This document shows, piece by piece, positions 1-36,774 of a stretch of 64,000 nt of DNA. A model generated the notes under the pieces. The model saw only the letters and a program-made list of their open reading frames with translations. It was not told the origin of the DNA and did not search any database. Source of the stretch: Salvelinus alpinus (Eukaryota > Chordata > Actinopteri > Salmoniformes > Salmonidae); contig NC_092110.1 of assembly GCF_045679555.1 (NCBI RefSeq), positions 4,355,390 through 4,419,389 of the forward strand, given 5' to 3'. Position 1 is the first letter of the stretch; each line of letters opens with the position of its first letter. A program made the position numbers and the translations under genes.

Positions 1-636
1 TTTACTTTGCCAATATAAGCCTGACAGGTGTGGCATATCAAGAAGCTGATTAAACAGCATGGTCATTACACAGGTGCACCTTGTGCTGGGGACAATAAAA
101 GACCACTCTAAAATGTGCAGTTTTGTCACACATCACAATGCCACAGATGTCTCAAGTTTTGAGGGAGCGTGCAAATCGGCATGTTGACTGCAGTAATGTC
201 CACCATAGCTATTGCCAGAGAATTTAATGTTAATTTCTCTACCATAAGCCACCTCCAACGTTATTTTAGAGAATTTGGCAGTACGTCCAACTGGCCTCAC
301 AACCACAGTCCAGGACCTGCACATCTGGCTTCTTCACCTGCGGGATGGTCTGAGACCAGCCACCCGGACAGCTGATGAAACGGAGTTGTATTTCTGTCTG
401 TAATCTAGCTCTTTTGAGGGGAAAAACTAATTTTGATTGGCTGGGCCTGGCTCCCCAGTGGGTGGGCCTATAACCTCCCAGGTCCACCCATGGCTGCGCC
501 CCACCCAGTCATGTGAAATCAATAGATTAGGGCCTAATGAATTTATTTCAATTGACTGATTTCCTTATATGAAATGTGAAGTCAGTAAAATCGTTGAAAT
601 TGTTGCATGTTGCGTTTATATTTTGGTTCAGTATAC
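1..636. mobile_element. Tc1-like non-autonomous element, left end outside the window
   Basis: Degenerate transposase HTH remnant (IAREFNVNFSTISHLQRYF, about 211-270) followed by a spacer and a terminal repeat TTGCGTTTATATTTTGGTTCAG ending next to TA at about 636. The matching left terminal repeat is not in the window. It has no intact transposase. Confidence 0.6.
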
Positions 637-639
637 ATA

Positions 640-1800
640 TTATATATATATATTTATATCTATCTAGCTCTGATAGTTTCCCTACTCTTTATTCTAATAT
701 TGTTGTGATAATACTATAATGTTGTCCTTATAATGTGTAGTAAAGGGTTATTACATGATTATGATATCTAGTAAACAGGATGTAGAATGCTAGAAAACAC
801 AAGCTGAGCTCAGGAGGGAAACTAACAGAAGCAAGTCAGAAAAAAATTCTACAATGGCCCTCTGTAACATTCGACTATGAAGTAGGCCTACTGTAAGCTT
901 GCCTGAACTATTCATATATGTAGGCAACTAAGGCCGGAAATGAGGAAGTGGTTACCCAAAACAAATACATTCTATTGATATTGAGGAAAATGTCCATCTT
1001 AGATTGCCCATTGTGAAACTGAACGTAACTTAAGAAGATATCAGAGCTTGATTGGTCTCTCGTGGACAGCAGTAACATAATATGCAAGATTTGGTTCTGA
1101 GTTGCCGACATTATAGTTTGATGAACCATGGAAAGGCTATTTACATTGGACCTGTAGACATTAAAAGTCAATATGTCTAATGAACTTTAGGTATTATATG
1201 GTGGATAACGAATAGCTTCAGAGTTCCCTGGTGACAGGCCTGCAGGTGCACGTTCATCAAATACAATTAAATTGCATTTACAGATATGTTGGCTTAAACT
1301 ACAGTTTACTGTAAATACGAATGGGCTACCAAGGCATCATATGGGTAAAACAGAAACCTAAAACAAGCAGTGGTGATGATTATGATCACCAATCATCATA
1401 TGTCAAAAGGCCTAAGAAGCTATTTAATCTGCATTATTAGGCCTATAGGCGTTTTTAATAATACGGTCAACATAAACAAAATGCAAATACAGGGATGATA
1501 GTAGGCCTATTGCCAAGCATTATGTCATTTCACGGATTCCTTTTGGGAACTGAACTCTAGCGCATCAGCCGCTATAAGAGCATCCCCGTACAAACACTAA
1601 TACAATAACTAGTAGCTACATGTAAATTATGTCGTCGAATAACTTAGTGATTCTTCAAGCTATGGAAAAATATACTGGATGGCTGAATGTGATTTAAATG
1701 TTTAAAAGGGCGATTATTAAAGGTGCAGTATTCACCGCACCTTGTCGAGTAGGTAGATAATAATGACAACATCCTTTTACGCGAGTCAAAAGGAGGACTA
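640..1800. other. intergenic stretch without recognisable gene
   Basis: AT-rich sequence. Short open frames are unconvincing (no domain, no codon signal). I see nothing beyond short AT runs near 645-665. Confidence 0.5.
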
Positions 1801-2700
1801 GGCCACTGCAGTGGCAGCTTTAGGGCTCGAATGTCTAAACATCACCCACTTCCGTCTCTGTGTAGCTGCTCAAACGCTCTCCGTGACGAACCGTTTAGCT
1901 TTACAATACTTTATGCGTCTCAGATCTTGAAGGAACCGCTCGACCGACGTGGCCATTTGCTGCTTTAGGTCCCTATTTACCTTGTTTCCGCAATATGAAT
2001 TTGTGCGTGCGATGTATCTTAAAGGAATATTCATATTGAGATGCTATGTGATAATTTATCCTAAATATCTGCCTTCATAAATGTGTAGTGTCCTAATTTA
2101 GATGTGCCTTCTGCATTCTATAGGCTATTTAAATTAGAATGATGCATCTATTAGCCTCACCAGTAGGAAAATCACGCAGGTTGCGTTTATAGCACCATCA
2201 TCAGCATCAGATGATGAGGATAAGTAGTCAGGATATTTCCTTCGTGAATCATTACTGCGCTCAGTCTCACCTTTGACAAATTTCACACGCTGTAGGTCCG
2301 CTGTCGTTCGTTATTGCTGTCCGAGCAATGCCAAACGATCGAGATTATCTATCCATCGTTACATTTCCAGTGCGTTTCCTGTTCTATAGCCTACGACTCA
2401 GAATTGCGGTGGACGGTGGTGTCTCATAAAAATGTACGAGCGCCGCGCTCTCTCTCTTCAGCATCATCAACGACCGAACAGCAGAGGACAGCAAAGCGCA
2501 GGCAAGCAAGGAGATGAGGCTGCGCGTGCATCACAAACGGCCCTACGTGCCTGCGCGCATGCTGGCAAACGTAGCGGCAGGCGGCACTTGGAGGCGCGCA
2601 CAGTAAAAACCACTAACGAGTCACGACCCACGTTTGTTGATATTTTACGTGCACGGTATTTATATGATATGCAATGGTCAGCAGGTTTTCCATAATATTC
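1800..2700. promoter_or_regulatory. CpG-rich stretch, possible promoter of the next gene to the left
   Basis: CpG density rises sharply (for example 2425-2610, with GCGCGTGC, CTGCGCGC and GGCGCGC) against an AT-rich background. In human, DTNB lies next to ASXL2 with its 5' end facing it. A minus-strand dtnb promoter or 5' exon here is an inference; no coding exon could be identified. Confidence 0.3.
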
Positions 2701-2877
2701 CAAGCAACAGACTAGCATTTTTTCTCATGCATAATATGGAAACGACATGCATCTGATTTGACTGGTGATTGTATCTCTTAGTGGAGTGTAAAAGCCTTAG
2801 TAATGTGTAGTAATGTGATACTGATAGTAGGCCTATAGTGTAAGTTGTACTAGTATTAGAGTAGAGTAGTCACTCAC

Positions 2878-3065
2878 ATACATACGTTACTGCCAGAAGA
2901 GGATGGCCCACCCCTTTAAGCGGGGTTCCTCTCTAGGTTTCTTCCTAGGTCCCTTCTTTCCAGTGAGTTTTTCCTGGCCATTGTGCTTTAGGCTGGGTAT
3001 CTGTAAATCACTTTGCAACTACTGTTGATGTAAAAATGGCTTTATAAAATACATTTAATTGACAT
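2878..3065 (+). repeat. 3' tail of a non-LTR retrotransposon or SINE (GGTTCCTCTCTAGG type)
   Basis: Contains CCTCTCTAGGTTTCTTCCTAG, GAGTTTTTCCTGGCC and GGCTTTATAAAATACATTTAATTGA, a widely dispersed teleost LINE/SINE 3' end recognised from other fish sequences. Confidence 0.5.
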
Positions 3066-3777
3066 ACAAATGTCACACCCAATCAAAATGGTTTTTCTTT
3101 GTTATTTATTCATAATATATAGTTTGATAAAATACACTTTGTTTACAAGTGCTGATTACTATATTACATTCACCTGCATTTTAAAACGGAGACTTTCCAA
3201 TCTAAAAACAGCAAAAATGACACGGACTGATGGGAACACACCCTTCACAAGACAAACAGACAGACATTTTCAAACCATTACTGGATGACACTTAAGAAAC
3301 GTTTCCTCCTAACCAAGTCTATCCTCACCCTTTACTTTTTGTCCTTCGGTTTAAAAATGGGATCTAATCAATATATCCCTCTGAATTTAAGCTATTGATT
3401 TGTTAAAAAAGTCAATCATGGTTTGAGAGAAAAGGACAAAGTGGAGTAGGCTACTGAATCAATAATTCAACGCTCTCTTAAACTTTACGAGATGTCAGCT
3501 GCCTTTTTACAAAATGTGGGTAAAAACTACTTTCTCTTTGCAATCCATCACATACACAAGTCAGTTAAAATAGAACAACATCAAAATTCATAAAAAATAT
3601 ATAATTAATACTCAATACTAGATGTTGGAGAAACCAAATTAGACTAAAACATGTATTTATTTAAAATAAAATTAATACAATTTGATAGGCGATCAAATGA
3701 ATTAACAAAGTTTGCAATGATAGGGGTCAAATCATAAATATTGGGTCTCTCATCTTTACAATATATAAACCATTTGG

Positions 3778-3846
3778 CTGCTTCCAAATGGCCCTCTAAT
3801 TCCATATATAATGCACTACTTTTGACCAGAGGCCATTTGGGATGCA
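3778..3846. repeat. short fold-back MITE (AAATGGC...GCCATTTGGGA type), decayed
   Basis: CAAATGGCCCTCTAATTCC at the left and GAGGCCATTTGGGATGCA at the right form an imperfect inverted repeat around TGCACTACTTTTGACCAGAG. Better copies lie at 39947-40053 and 23654-23757. Confidence 0.55.
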
Positions 3847-3920
3847 GACTTTGTGAACTTTTTGAGACTATAAAGAATCATGTGACTGTAAATAAAGATG
3901 TCAACTAACTTTTAAACAAA

Positions 3921-3941
3921 CACACACACACACACACACAG
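3921..3941. repeat. (CA)n microsatellite
   Basis: About ten CA units. Confidence 0.9.
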
Positions 3942-4250
3942 ATCCAATCCACAGACCACTTAGAAATGGTGCCATGAAATTGTATTCATTTTGTTGCTGA
4001 AAATATGTGTAAGACAAAACAATGCCCCATATCTTATTAACCAATGTCGTTACAAGAGCATACAGTTCAGATGGTTACAATATTCCAGGCAGGACTTCAG
4101 TGGAAAAGGACATGTAGATTTCCATAAAAATACATGGGTCATATAGAATCAAAAAACTTGGGGATTTTTTTTTGCTACAAAAGTTATGTTGTGGTCTGTC
4201 CACTCTTCCACACAAAAACATAAGAAAAAGGTACAGCCAATATACACTCA

Positions 4251-5120
4251 CCAGCCAGTCAATTAGGTATACCACCCCATTCACGAAAATGGATCGCTAG
4301 TACAGACAGTGAGTCACGTGGCCGTGGCTTGCTATATAAAGCAGGTAGACAGGCATTCAGTTACTGTTCGATTGAATGTTAGAATGGGCCAAACTAGTGA
4401 CCTAAGGTACTTTGAGTGTGGTATGATCGTCGTGCCAGGCACACCTGATCCAGTATCTGAGAAACGGACACCCTCCTGGGATTTCATTCGCGAGAGTGTT
4501 TAGGGTTTACCAAGAATGTTGCGACAGTCCTGTGGGTGAAAACAGCTCATTGATGAGAGAGGTCAAAGGAGAATAGCAAGAATCGTGCAAGCTAACAGGC
4601 GGGCCACAAACAGACAAATAAAAGGCACAGAACAACAGTGGTGTGCAGAACAGAATTTCGGAACACACAACTCATCAATCCTTGTCGCGGATGGGCTATT
4701 GCAGTAAACGACCACACCGGGTTCCATTCCTATCAGCTAAAAACAAGAAGTGGCTCTAGTGGGCATGCGATCACCAACACTGGATAATTGAGGAGTGCAA
4801 AAACATAGCCTGGTCCGACAAATCCTGGTTCCTGTTGCGTCATGCTGATGGCAGAGTCAGGATTTGCCGTAAGCAACATGAGTCCGTAGTCCCATCCTGC
4901 CTGGTGTCAACGGTACAGGCTGGTGACGGTGGAGTACCGCTGTCCAATCTGCAGCAACTGCGTGACGCCATCACGGATGGCGTCACGCAGGACCAACATC
5001 CCTGTGAAACGTTTCCGACTTGTAGAATCCATGCCCTGAACAATTCAGGCTGTTCTGGAGGCAAAGGGGAGGTCTGACCCGGTACTAGATGGGTGTACCT
5101 AAAAAACTGTCCGGTGTAAT
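4251..5120 (+). mobile_element. Tc1-like transposon, internally deleted, coding debris only
   Basis: Left end has ACTCACCAGCCAGTCAATTAGG and the right end has AAACTGTCCGGTGTAATGTGTA, decayed inverted repeats. Between them are plus-strand transposase remnants (HTH region near 4380-4500; TWSDKSWFLLRHADGRVRIC-like region near 4807-4870), which jump from the catalytic core directly to the C-terminal part (LQQLRDAI near 4951). The DDE core is deleted. Confidence 0.7.
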
Positions 5121-6990
5121 GTGTATCATTCTAGTAAATACCCTGTTTTTTTTTTTTAATTTGTAAATAGATTTTTTTATATTAAAATATATTACTTTGT
5201 TTAACTAGTAATTTAAAAACGAGATCTGATCATTTCGTTTTCATAAGGTGACTTTGGCATCTTACCATGGAAATGATTTCTATAAAATACACCGTTACAC
5301 AGCAACTATCTTCAGTTTAAGTCAGATCATTTCAAAAATATGATTGATACATTTTGATTTTATAATTGCAATCACCATGCATACCCATACGATGTTCCTT
5401 TGTTTTATATGTAGCTAGTAAATTGTATCTCTACCCTATCAACCTGAATACTGTACCTGGAGCCTATACAACTTTGAATGGTTTCATGATAGCACAGCAT
5501 TTAGCGTTAAAATACACATTTCCTTTAGAGATATAAACTCTTTTGCAATAAAAACAATAAATGTTGGATATGCTTAAGCAAGGAACATAAAGCTAAATTA
5601 ATTTCTAAATCGAGCTCAACGAAAGCCAATATTTACAAAGCAAAAGAATAATACAAGAACTGAAATCTTCATTTTTCTCCTTTCTTTCTCTGAGTGTTTT
5701 AAATGTACATCACTGCTAATAGTTACTCTGCTATACACAAACAAACATATATGAAAACAAATGTGTCATGGAGTCGGTAAACTTCGCACGATGATCTGAA
5801 ATGGCAAAGACCTCAGTTTGTAGCCTGGTTCCAGATCTGTTTGTGGTGTATTGCTAACTCCTTTGGTCATTGCCATAAAACAACACAAACAGATCTGGAA
5901 TCTGACTATACTCAGCTTGCTCCTTGAAGGGCACTATTTATCCATTTATTTGTGAAGTGCTTTTACTTTTCATCACCATGTTAGAGTACAAACGCTGTAC
6001 ACTACATGTACTATACAGTCTCAGTGTCAGTCACCCCTGTTAGTAGAAACGCTAAGTGCAATCGTTATGTGAAATAATGTTTTATAATCTAAATAATTTG
6101 AAATATCTATTATTATCTTTTAACACATCTGTAACTTTGTTTTTAGTACTGTATATATATATATAAATGATTGATTGCGACCTTTAAAATCTATATATAA
6201 ATCAGTATTTGTACTCCCCCACCTACACACAAACCCCAAGGGGTCGATGAATATGAATGTAACTCCCTTCTTCACCTTTTAAAACATCATAACTTAAACT
6301 ACTGAATGAGTGGCAGTCTTTAACATAACATTGTTATTACATTCTACAAAAATAGCAACATTAATTTTTTTCTTCCTTTTTTAAAATCTAAACTATCTTT
6401 ACAAAAATATAGCACAATAACATGTCCAAGTGCAAAATATTGCCAAGATTCAACTTTTGTCTCAAGTCTAAAAGGTTAAGATTTGATTTGAACTGATCGG
6501 TGAATTGTACAAAACAAACTATTTTTCAGATGGAATAGATGAAAGTGGAGGTTGCGGAGGAGAGGACAGCTCATAATAATGGCCGAAACAGAGCAAATGG
6601 ATGTATTTGATACCATTCCACTTAGTTTCGCTAAGCATGTCCTCCCCAATTAAGGTGCCACCAACCTCTTGTGTCGTCCAGTATAAATGACTTGCCACCC
6701 CACTGAAAACCATGTGCTGGGTTGAGTATGGCCACTGTGCATTTTACCCTGGTAACCATGGTTACAGTCAATTCCACTTCAATTCAGGAAATACACTGAC
6801 ATTCCAATTCGTCTTTCTTTTCAAATTAGAATCGGAATTGAAATAGAAACATTTGAATCAGTTTACTTCCAGAATTGAAATGGAACTGACCTTGCTCGTA
6901 ACCACTACTTGTTGATGATGCTAGATGACTTGATGCTGATTTGTTCCTTGGTGCAATAATAAAGAATTGAAACAGACCATTTCTACATTT
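5121..6990. other. asxl2 3' flank, no coding sequence seen
   Basis: AT-rich; may hold part of a long asxl2 3' UTR (human ASXL2 has a long one). It includes fold-back copy 1 and, at about 6762-6895, a salmonid-type ATTCCAATTC/GAATTGAAAT inverted-repeat patch. No convincing gene. Confidence 0.4.
5821..5909. repeat. fold-back element, TAGCCTGGTYCCAGAT type, copy 1
   Basis: TAGCCTGGTTCCAGATCTG at the left pairs with CAGATCTGGAATCTGACTA at the right, with inner GTTTGTG / CACAAAC. Two relatives lie at 11481-11578 and 12210-12309. Confidence 0.7.
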
Positions 6991-6993
6991 ATG

Positions 6994-7614
6994 TAGTGCT
7001 GAGCGATTAGTGCTTTTTGAAGTCGGTTTGGTTTTGGTTCGATTATAAATTAAAAAAATATATTTTTAAACATTAAATGCACTACACATTATGTGGGTTG
7101 AATGCTGTAACAGAATAAAACAATTAATAAAAGTCACATGATGGTAATGACTGGCCATGGTTGCGTATCACTTATTAACCATCATTTATTCACATTACTT
7201 TAATAAAATATTAGTTTTATTTTTTTTAACTTCATTCCGAGTCATCATCTCAAAAATCACTATTTAGTAGTTCTTCAAAGTAAATAAGGCATACTTTTAT
7301 GATCGCTAAATACCAACTATCAAACACTTAGATCATGTATTTTCATGTTCGCGAAGCAACTGCCTTCGATCTCTCTCGATCGCGCGCCCTCTCTCCTCCC
7401 TGTGTCTTGCTCCACACAGACCGTACGTAGCTATTAGCACATTTTCTGCGCTAAACTATGTAGAACATTGTCCTGTTAGGAACTACAACTCCCTACTACA
7501 TCACACAGTTTCAGGCTTGATCTGATGTAACTCTACAGAAACTGCATAGAGCTAACAGAAATGCAATTCAAATAATTGAACCGCCGAAAAATAATAGTTA
7601 TTCGCTCAGCACTA
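6994..7614. mobile_element. MITE with TAGTGCTGAGCG terminal inverted repeats, adjacent to the asxl2 stop codon
   Basis: Left end TAGTGCTGAGCGATTA, right end TTCGCTCAGCACTA; 621 bp without coding capacity. Flanking 8-mers (CATTTATG / CATTATTA) are only loosely similar, so a hAT assignment is tentative. Its right end is 15 bp from the asxl2 stop, so the asxl2 3' UTR runs straight into it. Minus-strand AATAAA motifs occur inside it (for example 7185-7190). Confidence 0.65.
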
Positions 7615-7628
7615 CATTATTAGTAGTT

Positions 7629-33814
<26,186 letters not shown>

Positions 33815-33960
33815 CGCTGCGGTCTTGTGCTGATTAGTGTTGAATATGACAGTGTGTTAGTTGAAATGTTGCTTTAGTTACCGCGCAAGACCGACCGCTT
33901 CTGCCATATTGGGCTTTTACTGCTTTACTGTAAGGAGTGTGTCATGTGACCCAGAGAGAG
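33815..33960 (-). promoter_or_regulatory. asxl2: asxl2 5' UTR / proximal promoter region
   Basis: Sequence just upstream of the asxl2 ATG and downstream of kif3c. It is CpG-containing and carries an AATATGGC motif (minus strand, around 33902-33909) resembling a YY1 site, plus a CATGTGAC/GTCACATG box near 33943-33952. No TATA box was seen at a convincing spacing. Promoter role is inferred from position and motifs only. Confidence 0.45.
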
Positions 33961-34318
33961 ACGTCATCTTACTGTACAAATGACAGCTGTCACTGGCAAA
34001 CACGAGTATTTAAACACATTTGTTTTACTTCGCTATAAAATAAATACATAGCTATTAAAATAATAACATGACCGTTATTACTGTCAGAACATGTGACTAT
34101 TTTCGGGAGATGGTGGTGTTTTAAGCTAGAATAGAATATTAGCCTACCGAGTAAATCCTTTAAAATTAGTCAAATTCATACAAACCTTTAGGCTGGTGCT
34201 TTTTTTTCTTCTCCCTATTTTTGGTCAATGGCAATTCATTTGACTTGAAATACAGGTATTTTATATTTTCCCTGAAAAAATGTAGGCTCATACATGTTAT
34301 TTATAACAGTTTGTACCA

Positions 34319-34324
34319 TTTATT
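34319..34324 (-). terminator. kif3c: candidate kif3c polyadenylation signal
   Basis: AATAAA on the minus strand about 250 nt downstream of the kif3c stop codon and before the asxl2 promoter. It is a plausible short 3' UTR end; no cleavage data. Confidence 0.4.
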
Positions 34325-34575
34325 CTGATGTTTCAATACATCTAAAGCTAAACGTTACTTCAGTCATCATCTGCATAAGCTATAATAATAGCAAAAAATA
34401 TATAAAATAATGAAAAGCTCAGCTTTACAATATTTTCCACAAAGTCTTATGCAAATCTTTTGGTTACAGACAAATTGTATTTGGTGAAATAATACACTTT
34501 GAAATTGTTGATTGCATAATGTAACACAGCAAATAAGCATATATGATATACATTGGAATGTTCTATAATCTATAA

Positions 34576-36717
34576 TCAGGGGCTCCCTGGAATGGCACCT
34601 TCCAATGGAGTATAGATGGCTGAGGAGGGTCTCTGAGGGTGAGGAGAGCACTGGGTCTGGGGTCCTTGTGTTATAGAGCTGGATGATGAAGAGGATGAGA
34701 CGCATGAAGAGGATGAGCGAGGTGCCTGGTACCTGGGAACGAGGAAAAGGGTATACAGCAAAAACGAATGCATATAAAATTATGAAATTCATAGCTCTAA
34801 ATGCTGCCAATTATTTATTAAAGTCGGAAAGACTAATCAGATAATAGTTAATCAGCCAATTCTGTAGCAACTCTAATAGAGTCTTCCTCTGCAGGTTAAA
34901 CTCAACAGGTTACTACAGGTACTGTAACTCACCAGGATCGTGACTTCCGGACCCTTCCTGATGCGGTGGTCCTGTCCCTGAAGGGGACGTTGACTAGCAG
35001 GTCTCTCCTGGGGCTACCGGGACCTCCAAAGGCCTGCTCCAGGTGTGCTCCATTAAGGTTGAGGTTGTACATGGTGGGTGGGCTCATATCTAGCTCCAGG
35101 AGCATTACATTCTCAGCCTATAGGAATAAGGAATGAGAGAGAAAGAGAGAGGAAGTTTAATGTAATGAACGGTGACGATGGAAAGCATCTGCAATTGATG
35201 ATTCAATAAAATGGGTGGAAATTGTGTTCTGGACATTCATCAGTACAGGATGTCAATGGACCTCAAGTATGAGCAAAGTTTATTTTTTTAATCATATACT
35301 GTCAAATACAACTGATTAAACATTTTCCATCTAGCACATGTAATACATTTAGCAAAATTACACTACACTAAATTTCAATCTCAAATATATATATATATAT
35401 ATATTTCCATAGATAAAAAACCTAGCACCAACCCACCCGGTATCTAGATTGAGCTCCTGTTGTGACAGCCATCTGTGCATATTGGCTGATAGGTCTCTTG
35501 TATCCCACCACAGAAGTGGGCCTTCGTTTCACCTGATAAGCCGATTTACTGCAATAAGATGTGTACGGGAGGAAAGACTAGTTTAGGAGTTATTTAAGGA
35601 GTTAAAAGAAAAGTATAGATAATATCATATTGTGACAAAGTAGTCCATTTATTAAATACTTTTATTCCAGGTAGAACTCTTTTGGGTTCCATGTAGAACC
35701 CTCTGTGTGGAGGGTTCTACATGTAACTCAAAAGGGTTCTACCTGGAACCAAAATGGTTCTACCTGGAACCAGAAAGGGTTCTTCAAAGAGTTCTCCAAC
35801 GGGGACAGCCAAAGAACCCTTGTAGGTTCCTTTTTTTTCTAAGAGTGTAGTATGGACTAGTGTAGACTGGGTGAACTCACTGACCTTTCTGAAGTAACAG
35901 AGGACCTAAACCTCCATTGGTCCTCCTCACTGTCAAAGTGAAGCCTGTTCATAATCTTGTTCATTTCTTCAGGAGGGATGAAATTCTCAATTAAGAGATA
36001 CCTGCAGGTAAAACATCAAAAATATTGTAAAAAGTGAGCCAAATTGGCGTGGTGTGTGTGTGTGTTGCGTGCACGCTTGCGTGATTACAGGTTATTAATA
36101 CTCACTTGAACTTGAGTTCTCTGGTGAGTTCATTCTGTGTCTGCTCAAGCTCCTGTCTGGTTACTACATGCTCATCAATGACGTCCCCAATCTCAGCCTT
36201 CACCAACTGCAGCTTGGCATATAACTGGATCAACGAGAGAGGAAACACAATAGGAGAACAGAATAACTCCATTAAATATGAACATCCTTATCAAAATACC
36301 AGGAATTAGGAAATAGGATTGTGTCTCAAATCAGTTCAAATTAAACATGAGGTCATAATAATGATCCTTCAGTAGATGGGCTTTATGTATATGGAAGGAC
36401 TGGTTAGTTATCCGTTTTACCCTTTTCAGCTTCTTGGTCTTGAGATCCACCTCCTGCTGCAGGGAGGAGAAGGTCTCTCTTAGCTCTCCTGTCTCCTCAT
36501 CCTGAGCCATCACCTGCTGCTGGATCTCTCTCTCCCGTCTTATCTAAATACAAATAAAAATGACTTTTATTCCAGGGAAATTCCTTTGTGGAGTCATGGT
36601 TCATTCATGCAAACCCAATACAGCTAGGCCTAGCCTACACTCAAATAATATGAGATAAAAAAATGACATGCGAATGACATGGGACAGGTAAAACTTTCAC
36701 CATGCCCACAGACTCCC

Positions 36718-36774
<57 letters not shown>

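Noticed and set aside
2314-2718. Overlapping open frames in the CpG-rich block
   Set aside because: High GC alone explains them; no recognisable protein and no splice context that joins to a known dtnb exon.
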